This document shows positions 28,227-37,142 of a stretch of DNA of 64,000 bases, piece after piece. A program made the position numbers and the translations under genes. Position 1 is the first letter of the stretch. Every line of letters begins with the position of its first letter. The notes under the pieces are model-generated. The model did not search any database. It was not told where the DNA came from and was given only the letters and a program-made list of their open reading frames with translations. The DNA comes from Paenibacillus sp. BIC5C1 (GTDB lineage: Bacteria; Bacillota; Bacilli; Paenibacillales; Paenibacillaceae), in contig NZ_CP135922.1 in the NCBI RefSeq assembly GCF_032399705.1, positions 5,394,001-5,458,000 of the forward strand. The letters are read 5' to 3'.

Positions 28227-28322
28227 CCCGCCGTGTACATGGATGTGAGCCAGATCGGCTACTTCCATGCGTTTTCTCTCGGACCAGGCAACAGTGTGAG
28301 CCACCGTTCGGAACCCTAGAAA
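28205..28322 (-). promoter_or_regulatory. Guanidine-I (ykkC) riboswitch aptamer
   Basis: On the minus strand the conserved ykkC blocks occur in order: TCTAGGGTTCCG (28309-28320), GGTCCGAGAGAAA (about 28270-28282) and ACACGGCGGG followed by AAAAGCCCGGGAGA (28211-28236). These are the signature core of the guanidine-I class. The last block overlaps the terminator stem, giving ligand-dependent antitermination ahead of the deiminase-carboxylase-hydrolase operon. Confidence 0.95.
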
Positions 28323-28326
28323 ACAT

Positions 28327-28364
28327 TTTGTATTCGGTTGCTTTTCATGTTAACAATCCTAACA
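28327..28364 (-). promoter_or_regulatory. Operon promoter with overlapping GlnR/TnrA box
   Basis: Minus strand: TTGTTA (28351-28356), 18-bp spacer, TACAAA (28327-28332), placing the start at the first bases of the aptamer. A perfect TGTNAN7TNACA box (TGTTAACAATCCTAACA, 28348-28364) covers the -35, so nitrogen status should act on the operon in addition to guanidine. Confidence 0.65.
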
Positions 28365-28476
28365 CATAACAAAAACAGTGACAACAATAATTTTATTTTA
28401 ATTATTTTCTTCAATATAGCGATCGGATTCATGTTATATTTCCAGGCGTTTTCACCTCTTTTTACGAAAAAAAAGC

Positions 28477-28521
28477 TTGTGATTTCCAAAAAATCTTGGT
28501 TAAATGTGAGGTGTCATGACA
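28477..28521 (+). promoter_or_regulatory. Permease promoter with GlnR/TnrA box at the start site
   Basis: TTGTGA (28477-28482), 17-bp spacer, TTAAAT (28500-28505). TGTGAGGTGTCATGACA at 28505-28521 matches TGTNAN7TNACA perfectly and lies right behind the -10, a position for repression under nitrogen excess. Confidence 0.6.
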
Positions 28522-28569
28522 AACACCAATGCAAAAAATCGATACATTCCGAAATCAGGGGGAGATTCT

Positions 28570-29895
28570 ATGTCAGATAAACTAACTTTAAAAAGAGACT
28601 TATCGTTGTCTCACGTCGTGACCATGGGTCTGTCCTGGATGTCACCCATGATCTTTTTCACCAGTTTCGGTGTGTTGCATGAAGGTTCCAGAGGCATGCT
28701 TCTCGCAGCTTACTTGCTTGCATTTATAGCCATCTTGTTCACCGCGCTCAGTTATGGTCAGATGGCCAAGGCGTTCCCCGTGTCGGGATCAGCGTATACC
28801 TATGTAACCAAATCCATGAACCCATTTATCGGCTTCCTTGTCGGGTGGGCCATCCTGTTAGATTATCTCTTCTCCTGTATTATCGCCGTGCTCATGTTCG
28901 GTATTAATCTTCACGCACAATTCACCTCGATACCTTCCTTTGTCTGGATTCTGTTATGTACCCTTGTGGTCATGATCATTAATATTATCGGGATCAAAAC
29001 ATCAGCCAATGTCAGCAAAATCTTCGTAATCATGCAGATCCTGTTCATTGCAGGTTTTTGCTCCTTACTTGTATACAGAGCATTTCAGAGCGGGATCACC
29101 GCAGGCTGGAATCCGCTTAATACTCAAGATGGTGTCCCCATTTCCACGATTCTTGCCGGAGCTTCGCTAGTATGCTTCTCGTTCCTTGGTTTTGATTCCA
29201 TTACGACCATGACCGAAGAAACGAAGAACCCAAGGAAAACCATCCCTCGGGCCATCATAATCATCGTTTTATTGGCAGGACTAATGTATTTCGTCACAGC
29301 TTTCCTGATTCAGCAGATGTACCCTTCATTCACGTTTAATCATGTCGATTCCGCAGGTTTTGAACTCATGCAATCGATCGGTGGTCCCTTACTTGCCTCG
29401 ATCTTCACCTTTGTCATTATATTCTCTGTACTATCTCAGGGTATGTCCTCCATGACGACCGTAACACGTCTTATGTTCGTGATGGGAAAAACGTCCTTGT
29501 TGCCACGAGCATTCGCATCACTCCATCCTACACTTCGAACTCCAGTGTTCAACATTGTTCTCATGAGTGTCATCTCGTTATCGGCTATGTTTATCAGCCT
29601 GGAGACAGCGATCATGTTTGTTAGTTTTGGTGCATTAACCGCATTTCTGTTCGTCAATCTATCCGTTATATTCCACTATATTATTCGTGAAAAACAGCGT
29701 TCTCCCCGTGATATGTTCGTACGTTTCCTATGTCCGCTACTCGGTGCCGGATTTGTATTTTATCTTATCACGCTACTCGATGTTTCCTCGTTGATGCTTG
29801 GCTCCGGATGGCTCGTAGCTGGACTCATATACTACCTTGTTAAACGTTTGAAGCCCGCAACCATAAGCATATCCAAAGTGGATGAAGCCTTGTAA
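28570..29895 (+). CDS. APC-superfamily amino acid/amine permease
   Basis: 441-residue transporter with 12 predicted membrane helices of the APC fold. The start region FFTSFGVLHEGSRGMLLAAYLLAF and the helix with FSFLGFDSITTMTEETKNPRKTIP (residues about 213-240) are diagnostic for amino acid/polyamine permeases, closest in feel to putrescine/amine importers. ATG 28570 is chosen because GGGGGAG precedes it; an in-frame upstream start has none. Divergent from the guanidine operon and sharing nitrogen-type control, it may import guanidine or a guanidino or amine compound. That substrate is inference from context. Confidence 0.9.
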   Translation: MSDKLTLKRDLSLSHVVTMGLSWMSPMIFFTSFGVLHEGSRGMLLAAYLLAFIAILFTALSYGQMAKAFPVSGSAYTYVTKSMNPFIGFLVGWAILLDYLFSCIIAVLMFGINLHAQFTSIPSFVWILLCTLVVMIINIIGIKTSANVSKIFVIMQILFIAGFCSLLVYRAFQSGITAGWNPLNTQDGVPISTILAGASLVCFSFLGFDSITTMTEETKNPRKTIPRAIIIIVLLAGLMYFVTAFLIQQMYPSFTFNHVDSAGFELMQSIGGPLLASIFTFVIIFSVLSQGMSSMTTVTRLMFVMGKTSLLPRAFASLHPTLRTPVFNIVLMSVISLSAMFISLETAIMFVSFGALTAFLFVNLSVIFHYIIREKQRSPRDMFVRFLCPLLGAGFVFYLITLLDVSSLMLGSGWLVAGLIYYLVKRLKPATISISKVDEAL

Positions 29896-30071
29896 ACAAA
29901 GGTGATTTTGTTCAATGGTACTTTGATTGTTCAGTTGTTCGTTTGACATGTTAGTTAGTGAGGGCACACGAGATTTGGCGGTAGTGCTTAACCCACTGAC
30001 GGATTGTTAGAACACAGCATGTAGAGCCAACAGATAGAGTAATAGAATAGCGCGTAACGGGAGGGATTGCT

Positions 30072-30701
30072 GTGACGTTGGAACGAATCAAACAAGCTTC
30101 CCTGATGTTATTTTCCATCCACGGCTTTGACGGCACTTCGATGCAAACCATTGCACAACAAGTCGGTATACAGAAGCCTTCTATTTACACGTATTTCACA
30201 AGTAAAGATGCGTTGTATCTCGAATTACTGCATGATTCACTTACACAGGAGTTGGACTTCGCCCGTCAGTTAACGAAAATTCGTTCTGACGTAGCTTTCA
30301 AAGAAGTGCTCTTTCAATTCTTGTCCAGCTTCATTGATCGTTACGAGAGCGAACCGAGTGTTTCTTATATGCTCAAAACATTCCTTTATCCTCCGCAGCA
30401 CCTGCAAGCTCCAATTCAGGACTTGCGTAATCATTATATCGATGAATTGGAGCAGATTTTGTTCACTGTGTTCAGTAAGGAGCCGGCGGATCAGGAATTC
30501 TACATATCCCTTGCTAACTCTGGACAATATCAGGTTGCTGTTCCCTTGCAAAGAACGAAACCTTATCCAGCTGCGGAAAGCTCCTTCGCCTTTTTCATGG
30601 TGCATCTGCAAGGGTTGTGGGTTGAGTTGCTACGCAGCGGTGCGGAGCGTGCCTACGTCAGATTGCAGAGAACATGGCCTCTGGTTAGTGCTTCAGTATA
30701 A
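30072..30701 (+). CDS. TetR-family transcriptional regulator
   Basis: 209 residues. HTH at about 6-50: IKQASLMLFSIHGFDGTSMQ, TIAQQVGIQKPSIYTYFTSK, DALYLELLHDS. The ligand domain is about 140 residues with an unusual FLYPPQHLQAPIQDLRNHYI segment. GTG start with GGAGGG upstream. Located 177 bp behind the permease gene in the same direction; it may control the permease or an efflux system outside the set. A strong terminator follows, so it ends the unit. Confidence 0.88.
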   Translation: MTLERIKQASLMLFSIHGFDGTSMQTIAQQVGIQKPSIYTYFTSKDALYLELLHDSLTQELDFARQLTKIRSDVAFKEVLFQFLSSFIDRYESEPSVSYMLKTFLYPPQHLQAPIQDLRNHYIDELEQILFTVFSKEPADQEFYISLANSGQYQVAVPLQRTKPYPAAESSFAFFMVHLQGLWVELLRSGAERAYVRLQRTWPLVSASV

Positions 30702-30743
30702 TCAGTAGCTCAACATAGAAGAACTCTAGCTAAAAATCATAAG

Positions 30744-30788
30744 AAAAAAGGCATTCCCTGTCATACGGAAGACAGGGAATGCCCTTTT
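30744..30788 (+). terminator. Strong terminator after the TetR gene
   Basis: GGCATTCCCTGTC and GACAGGGAATGCC form a perfect 13-bp stem with an 8-nt loop, flanked by A- and T-runs, so it may work in both directions. Confidence 0.85.
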
Positions 30789-30989
30789 GGGGTTTGCTCT
30801 GTGGCTTTGCTCGATGCCTTTTCTCTATCGCTTTGTTCTGGAATTCGCTTCATTCTAACGAATTGAGGATACGCTAATTCCTTCTTTTTTGTACAATTCC
30901 GAATTGTAACGAATCACAGAGACGTTATCTCGACAATTATGGGCCGTTTTTTTTTCTACTTATATACGGTTAATTCTCTTCTTCATATC

Positions 30990-33900
30990 TTACACATGCA
31001 ACGCCAACAACAACTTATAGATCATTGCCGCGGCTTCCGCACGGGTCGTCATATTTCCTGCACGAACCGTATTGTCCGTATATCCGTTCACAATTTTGGC
31101 TTGAACGGCTGTATTGAGTGCTTCTTGTGCCCAAGCCGGCGTTTGCGTCGCATCAGTGAAGCTTGGTTTTACAGTATCTCCACTCGTTCCCGATTGTGCA
31201 TCTGCACTTAACTTCAATGCATTCGCCATCATCACAGCCATCTCGGCACGAGTGATCGTCTGATTAGGCTTGAACGTGTTGTCTCCATAGCCCTTCACGA
31301 TTCCGGCTTGCACAGCTGCGGCAATATCGCTCTTCGCCCAGTCTGGCAGACTGCCTTGGTCTGCGAACGTCGAATCCGACTGCACGGACTTCAAAGCCAA
31401 TGCCTTACTGATCAACGTAACAAACTCTGCCCGTGTAATCTTCTTGGATGGTTGGAATGTACCATCTGTGTAACCCTGGATAACGTCCATGCCAATCAAA
31501 CGATCTGCATAGTCGGATGCCCAGTGTCCGTTCAGATCGGACAGATTAGCAGCTGTGTAACTGGACACAACAAAGGTACCCAGATGATTCACATTAGCTG
31601 ATATTGTTCCTGCTGCATTCGTCTTGCCACCAATGAATACCCAGCTCTGACGGGCTTCATTATAATAGTAAATCGCTGGCTGTGTTCCTTGTGGCAGCTT
31701 GGAAGCATCATATTGCAGACTCAATGCTGCCTGATCGTTCAATGTCCGTCCTCCACTGCGAGTAATCTGGACCGCTTGCCCCAGTACATTCAGCGAAGCT
31801 GCATTCTGCAATTGGTCCTGGGATACTACGGACAGTTGCAAAGTATCTTTTTCCCCAATGGCTCCAGCCGGAGCGTTGAATTGCACGATATCTTTCAGAC
31901 CCGTTTGTACTGGCTGATTCGCTTCGACATCTACCTCCACTTCAGTAGTTGAATCTGATCCCGTATCCGGGTTGGTTGGTGTGGTTGGCACGGTAGGCGT
32001 TGTTGGCACGCTTGGTGTGCCTCCACCGGAATTCCCTCCAGCGTTGCCTCCATTACCTCCACTTGAACCCCCACTTCCATTGCCCGAACGGGCTTGTACA
32101 GTAACCGTACGTGTGACTTCCTGTGCAGCATTGCCGGCAATATCTTTCACGTTATAACGAATGGTGTAGAGCCCCGCCACTTGTGTGTTCACTGTGCCAT
32201 CAATCTGCACGGAACCACGGATACCTACATTATCGGTAGCCTGTGCCCCAGGCTCGTTATACATATCTCCCACGGTTAATGTCATCTGGCTGCTGCCTTG
32301 CAGGGTGATGACGGGAATCTCGCGGTCTATTTTAATGACCAGAGGTAAAGTATACGTTTGTTCCAAATCGTCTGTTGCTCGGAATAAAAGGTTGTGCTCT
32401 CCCGGCTCCGTTTCCTCCAGAGGAGTATTCTCCGTATATGGTTCGTACGTCTGCCCTCCATCACGGGATAACTCAATAGTCGCCGAAGTGGCTGGCGCGT
32501 AAACTGCGCTGGTTACGCTAACCGTTACGGACTGGTTTGTCCATGTATCCGTATGATACGGCTGGCCGTCAGCGGTGGTCATGTTGTCTTTTAACACCAA
32601 TACCTGATTATTTGTTCCTTCCACAATGACTGTGAACGTTCTGGTATCCGTTTCGCTGCCACGTTGTACCGTTGCTGTCAATTCCAGTCGCTCATTATTT
32701 TCAGGCTGTGTAAGAAGCTTACCCTGTGCATCCATCAATTCCGGGTTGGAGCTGGACCAGCTAATCGTGGCTCCATGTTTTCCTTCAACAGGAAGGGTAA
32801 GGTCGGAAGTGACCGCGTTGAGATCACCCAGATCAATCGCTTGAAGCGTATCCGTTACCGCCTGTGCATCACTGTAAGGTGTAGCACTCACGAAGATCGG
32901 ATTGGAGTAGAACCACAGATCGCGATAGTTCTGATCATTGATCTCGTTGAACCGAGTCTCTGCATCCGCTGTTGTGATCTTCGGATCAAGTTGCGGTTCA
33001 CCATCTACGGTCTCACCAGCAACATTCATGCCCAGATTTGTACCGCGCAGGCGATAATATTTATCCTGATCTGTAGCTTTGATCTTGTACGTGATGACAT
33101 TGTAACCTTCCGCATCGGTTGTCCAATCGTTGGACGTGAAGGTTGCCAGCACTTCGGTAGAGTCGTTAGTATCTTTGGAGTATGCGGCTGTGCCCTTCTC
33201 GGCCTTGCCCGTCACATCTCCCGCGATGAGATCGACATGATCGACCACCGGTACTTGTCCAGCAGACGTGCCACTGTTGATTGGTTTTTCATAGTTGTTG
33301 CTCGTGGTTGGACTCTTGAAACGGATTTTCAGTTCCACTTCGTCACCTTGGGTCACACCCAGGTCACCGCCCATTTCAGCCTGAGTACCCGCGCCGGAAG
33401 CCGTGAAGTCCAGTGCGTTGATCAGATCACCGAATACGGAAAATGATTTCCCCGAACGCAGTCCTTCCAGCACGGCTTGCATACCTGTACCATCAACCCA
33501 CGAATAGGTCTTCGCATATTCGCCCGGAAAATAACCGCTGGAATTCGTGCCAATCGTCTTAAAATGGTAATCCGAATTGCCATAGTTCCAGAAGTGACGC
33601 CCTTCTCCCAGCAATGCATCCCACAGACCGCCCACTTTGGCGACCATGTAATCCACACCGCCGTATGTACGGTATTTGTATCCATCATCTGCGGTCGGAT
33701 TGGCTACGTTGTAGCTCGTGTTATACCCACCGCGATCCGGTTCCATCTGGTTGCCAAGCATACCTTCGATACCAAAAACAACTTGTGGAGCCAGATCGTT
33801 GAACTCACGGAAGTCCGCGATGGTATATTTGTATTTGCCCCGTGAAGGGTGATTGATCATTGCATAACTCGTCGTTGGATACTTGGTTGCCAGCCAATTG

Positions 33901-34532
33901 ATAGCAGCCAGTGCATCCTGATGAGTTGTATAGGCACGTCCCCCCGTCAGATCCCAATTCGCTACATCAGCCGCATCGAAAAGATTTGCGTCCCGATTGG
34001 TAAAACGATACTCAAATTCGTTTGCAGCTTCCAGCGCTTCGGTCGAATTCGGCTCATCTGTGAGAATCCCTACACCAACGTGTTCATGTGTCGGCATGTC
34101 CCATTCGAAACCGGAGAAGATCGTTTTGCCTGCGTATTTGCCTGCTTCCTGAAGGGCCTTGATCTGTGGCACCTGATATTCGTTCATCCCTTTGGACATC
34201 GGAATCGATCCGCCTGGAATGTCTACTCCGTTGTGATCCCGCTTGGATAACCGCAAATGATCCGTAAGCGCAATCCAGTCCAGACCATACTTCGTCAGTC
34301 CCGCTTCGAGTACATTTTCCAGCGAATTCTGCGCATCATCGGACTCAAACGTATGTACGTGCAAATCTCCCGTTTGCCATGAACCTGTTGTCGAGCTGTT
34401 GGTTGGTGTGTTATCTCCTGCATCCGCATAGGTTACCGCAGCAGGAAAAGCTCCCATGACAAGGCCTGTAGCCAGTGGTATAAGCGTAAGCATAGCGAGC
34501 ATTTTCTTTCCTTTATTGTTGAACAAAATCAT
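30990..34532 (-). CDS. SLH-anchored exported PHP-domain (CehA-like) protein
   Basis: About 1180 residues. The ATG at 34532 is chosen because it starts a proper signal peptide (KMLAMLTLIPLATGLVMG, ending ADA) after GGTGGTGGG; a longer frame would put 35 residues in front. The N-terminal third is a PHP/CehA-type metal-dependent phosphoesterase-like domain with GDLHVHTFESDD (HxH), ALTDHL, FEWDMPTHEHVG, MINHPSRGKY and YGNSDYHF. Then come two or three Ig-like domains (GATISWSSSNPELMDAQGKL, a DUF5011-type TVGDMYNEPGAQATDNVG), a Gly/Ser/Pro/Thr linker and three C-terminal SLH domains (about 30993-31560). It should work as a wall-bound hydrolase; substrate unknown. Confidence 0.9.
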   Translation of the reverse strand: MILFNNKGKKMLAMLTLIPLATGLVMGAFPAAVTYADAGDNTPTNSSTTGSWQTGDLHVHTFESDDAQNSLENVLEAGLTKYGLDWIALTDHLRLSKRDHNGVDIPGGSIPMSKGMNEYQVPQIKALQEAGKYAGKTIFSGFEWDMPTHEHVGVGILTDEPNSTEALEAANEFEYRFTNRDANLFDAADVANWDLTGGRAYTTHQDALAAINWLATKYPTTSYAMINHPSRGKYKYTIADFREFNDLAPQVVFGIEGMLGNQMEPDRGGYNTSYNVANPTADDGYKYRTYGGVDYMVAKVGGLWDALLGEGRHFWNYGNSDYHFKTIGTNSSGYFPGEYAKTYSWVDGTGMQAVLEGLRSGKSFSVFGDLINALDFTASGAGTQAEMGGDLGVTQGDEVELKIRFKSPTTSNNYEKPINSGTSAGQVPVVDHVDLIAGDVTGKAEKGTAAYSKDTNDSTEVLATFTSNDWTTDAEGYNVITYKIKATDQDKYYRLRGTNLGMNVAGETVDGEPQLDPKITTADAETRFNEINDQNYRDLWFYSNPIFVSATPYSDAQAVTDTLQAIDLGDLNAVTSDLTLPVEGKHGATISWSSSNPELMDAQGKLLTQPENNERLELTATVQRGSETDTRTFTVIVEGTNNQVLVLKDNMTTADGQPYHTDTWTNQSVTVSVTSAVYAPATSATIELSRDGGQTYEPYTENTPLEETEPGEHNLLFRATDDLEQTYTLPLVIKIDREIPVITLQGSSQMTLTVGDMYNEPGAQATDNVGIRGSVQIDGTVNTQVAGLYTIRYNVKDIAGNAAQEVTRTVTVQARSGNGSGGSSGGNGGNAGGNSGGGTPSVPTTPTVPTTPTNPDTGSDSTTEVEVDVEANQPVQTGLKDIVQFNAPAGAIGEKDTLQLSVVSQDQLQNAASLNVLGQAVQITRSGGRTLNDQAALSLQYDASKLPQGTQPAIYYYNEARQSWVFIGGKTNAAGTISANVNHLGTFVVSSYTAANLSDLNGHWASDYADRLIGMDVIQGYTDGTFQPSKKITRAEFVTLISKALALKSVQSDSTFADQGSLPDWAKSDIAAAVQAGIVKGYGDNTFKPNQTITRAEMAVMMANALKLSADAQSGTSGDTVKPSFTDATQTPAWAQEALNTAVQAKIVNGYTDNTVRAGNMTTRAEAAAMIYKLLLALHV

Positions 34533-34566
34533 CCCACCACCGTTCTGAGTTGTTGTGTCGGGAGTA

Positions 34567-34595
34567 AATATAAGAAACTTTGAGGACTGGGTCAA
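34567..34595 (-). promoter_or_regulatory. Sigma-A promoter of the SLH/PHP gene
   Basis: Minus strand TTGACC (34590-34595), 17-bp spacer, TATATT (34567-34572), about 35 bp before the ATG. Confidence 0.65.
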
Positions 34596-35370
34596 CGCAA
34601 TGAAAGCGCCTATTAAAAATTTGACATATTCCTGCATTACTTTACATTTCGTTAACGATTTCTTTTGCTGTGTCTATGAAGATCATGCTCTATCATTCTC
34701 CATATTGAGGTGCTGAAATGTACTAGAGAAAGGTTGCAAGAGGGTGGAGAAAAATTCGAATTTTGTTCACCATTCAGGAAAGTTCCACCACAGCTAGTGG
34801 AGCATTAGGAAGAGAATTAGCATAACAAGGGTGATGAAGAGGTATATATGAAGGACTTTGTAAATATTTGAGGACGGAGCATCTGCCGAATATAGAAAAA
34901 AGAACCCCCGAATGCACAGGCGCAACGCGCCCTTAATCCGCAGGTACTCTGGATTTGACTGGGTTTTGATTTAGCTTTTACATGTTTACTTTTGTGAAGA
35001 GGAAGTTAACGGGTTGTGAAATGTGGGGCAAAATTGATCCTACCTAAATTCATGGATAACATCAATTCAAATAAAAATTTCATTCTATGTACTCCTTTTT
35101 TACATGGCCACCCAAATAAATTAGGACGACTTTTTTTATATTCTTGCTTCGTAACGCTTAGGTTTTCTCTATTTTTGACATGCCCTCCCCTTAAATCAAT
35201 TTCTAGTGAAACTGGTAGCTTGCCTACCCCTCCAAAATATTGTAAACCTAAAGCGATGCAGACTGATAATATCAGAAATATAGAATTCCAACAAATGGAT
35301 GTTGGTATATAAAAAAACTTCCTCGATTTCTAACGCTGCATGCAAGACATGTTTTCCACTACAAAAACAG
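34596..35370. other. Intergenic region without recognisable gene
   Basis: About 775 bp between the SLH/PHP gene promoter and the pst terminator. Only short unsupported frames occur on both strands; no RNA gene, repeat or mobile-element end was recognised. It may hold decayed sequence or an unrecognised small RNA. Confidence 0.5.
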
Positions 35371-35404
35371 AAAAAAGCCTTCCAGATAACTATCTGAAAG
35401 ACTT
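35371..35404 (-). terminator. Terminator of the pst operon
   Basis: Minus strand: AGTCTTTCAGATA and TATCTGGAAGGCT form an imperfect stem followed by TTTTTT, 20 bp after the pstB stop codon. Confidence 0.75.
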
Positions 35405-35424
35405 CACCTCTTGCCGATCTACAA

Positions 35425-36180
35425 TTAACCAAATCGACCACTGATATAGTCCTGCGTACGCGAATCGACGGGCTCGGCGAACATGTCTTGGGTAGCGGAG
35501 TATTCCACGACCTCCCCATTCAGGAAAAACACCGTCTGCTGAGAAACCCGAGCTGCTTGCTGCATATTGTGTGTGACCATCACGATGGTATAACGTTCCT
35601 TCAACTCATGGGCCAACTCTTCGATCTTGAAGGTTGAGACGGGATCAAGCGAAGCCGTAGCCTCATCCATCAGCAGAATGTCTGGTTCCACTGCCAGTGC
35701 ACGTGCGATGCAGAGGCGCTGCTGTTGTCCTCCGGATAAACTTAACGCGGAACGCTTCTGGTTATCCTTTACTTCATCCCACAGGACAGCAGAACGCAGG
35801 CTCTGTTCCACGATTTCATCCAGCTTCTTTTTGCCATGAATGCCATGTTGTCGTGGGCCGAAGGCCACATTATCGTAGATGGATTTCGGAAAGGGATTCG
35901 GCTGCTGAAAAACCATGCCGATCTTCTTGCGAATGGTTTCCACATGCACCTCGCCGCTGTAGATATCCGTCCCACCTACGGCCACTTTCCCTTCGATGCG
36001 TGTTCCGGGTATACGGTCATTCATGCGGTTGAGGGTTCGCAGCAGCGTCGATTTGCCACAGCCGGACGGTCCGATAAAAGCGGTAATGGCCCGTTCCGGA
36101 ATTTCAATGGAGACATCCTTAAGTGCCTGAAACTGACCGTAATATAAATTCAATTTGTTGATCTCAATGATTGGGTGCAC
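35425..36180 (-). CDS. pstB: Phosphate ABC transporter ATP-binding protein
   Basis: 252 residues from the GTG at 36180 (GGGAGGAAC upstream; the longer frame upstream is ignored as it runs into the pstA gap). Walker [13 protein letters not shown]-loop, ABC signature [15 protein letters not shown], Walker [15 protein letters not shown] and the switch histidine in VMVTHNMQQ are all intact. NRMNDRIPG and the [25 protein letters not shown] segment are specific to PstB. It powers high-affinity phosphate import with PstSCA. Last gene of the operon; no phoU follows. Confidence 0.98.
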   Translation of the reverse strand: MHPIIEINKLNLYYGQFQALKDVSIEIPERAITAFIGPSGCGKSTLLRTLNRMNDRIPGTRIEGKVAVGGTDIYSGEVHVETIRKKIGMVFQQPNPFPKSIYDNVAFGPRQHGIHGKKKLDEIVEQSLRSAVLWDEVKDNQKRSALSLSGGQQQRLCIARALAVEPDILLMDEATASLDPVSTFKIEELAHELKERYTIVMVTHNMQQAARVSQQTVFFLNGEVVEYSATQDMFAEPVDSRTQDYISGRFG

Positions 36181-36233
36181 AATAGTTCCTCCCGGTGTTG
36201 AAATTGATCTGGTTACTGGATCAGCCTGACACA

Positions 36234-37142
36234 TCAAGCTTGATTTTTGCGTGCATTCAGCCAAATTGGCACACGGAACAGAATATTAATGAGCAAAGCC
36301 ACAAAGATCAACACAGCCGTTGTCTTTTGCGCAATTTCCTCGGCATCCGGCACAATTGCTTCGGATTGAATGTACCACAGATGCACAGCAAGGGTTCCTC
36401 CCGGTGATAGCAAATTGAAGTCCCACATTTCCCCGGATGTAGACACCCCTGCGGTCAGAATAATGACGGCACTCTCACCGAATGCCCGACCTGCCGTGAG
36501 GCAAATGCCTGTCATGATCCCGTTTACAGCCACCGGCAGCAATACATTACGGATCGTCTGCAAATGGGTGGAGCCAAGTGCAAAGGACGCATTACGAAGT
36601 TCAACTGGAACCGCCCGGACCGATTCCTCGGTTACCCTGGTCAGCACAGGCAAATTCAGAAAGGCAAGGCTGACAGCGGCGCCCAGAATCGTAAGACCTA
36701 TCTCGAAGAACTCCACAAACAGGGCAATACCAAACAATCCAAAGATGATGGATGGAACAGATGATAGTCCCTCCACGCAAATCCGCACGATCTCCATGAG
36801 TTTGTTGTTTGGGGCAAATTCCGCCAGGTAAATCCCGGCCGCCATACCGATGGGAATGGAGATCAGAAGGGATAGAATCAGCACATAGAACGAGTTGAAC
36901 AGCGCCGGCCCAATCCCTCCTCCTTCTTCAATCTCGCTTGGAACACCATATAGAAAGTCCCAGCTTAGCAAAGGCAACCCTTTTTCCAAAAGAAGAAATA
37001 ACAGTCCAACAATGAATAAAATGACGACAATCCCTACACCCCATACCATGCCCGTAAAAATCCGGTCCATCAGCGTGGATGTACCTCTGCGTTTGCCAAA
37101 CGAATAAGAAGGGACCGTGTTCGCCTGTTTCTTCAAACTCAT
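36234..37142 (-). CDS. pstA: Phosphate ABC transporter permease
   Basis: 302-residue inner-membrane permease with six predicted helices. The EAA-type loop FASFAL-like segment appears as [23 protein letters not shown], followed by [15 protein letters not shown], characteristic of PstA. The N-terminal 25 residues are cytoplasmic. Start ATG 37142 overlaps the pstC stop codon (ATGA), showing coupled translation. Pairs with PstC to form the phosphate channel. Confidence 0.97.
   Translation of the reverse strand: MSLKKQANTVPSYSFGKRRGTSTLMDRIFTGMVWGVGIVVILFIVGLLFLLLEKGLPLLSWDFLYGVPSEIEEGGGIGPALFNSFYVLILSLLISIPIGMAAGIYLAEFAPNNKLMEIVRICVEGLSSVPSIIFGLFGIALFVEFFEIGLTILGAAVSLAFLNLPVLTRVTEESVRAVPVELRNASFALGSTHLQTIRNVLLPVAVNGIMTGICLTAGRAFGESAVIILTAGVSTSGEMWDFNLLSPGGTLAVHLWYIQSEAIVPDAEEIAQKTTAVLIFVALLINILFRVPIWLNARKNQA

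Noticed and set aside
28138..28326. N-terminal extension of the first deiminase gene through the leader
   Set aside because: The segment is the guanidine riboswitch and terminator; the AGGAGGT site defines the start at 28137.
32664..33446. Plus-strand open frame of 260 codons opposite the SLH/PHP gene
   Set aside because: Shadow of a real gene on the minus strand; no homology-like motif or start signal.
34596..35370. Possible Pho box before the SLH/PHP gene
   Set aside because: TTAACG/TAAAGT-like hexamers near 34640-34660 do not keep the consensus over consecutive 11-bp steps.
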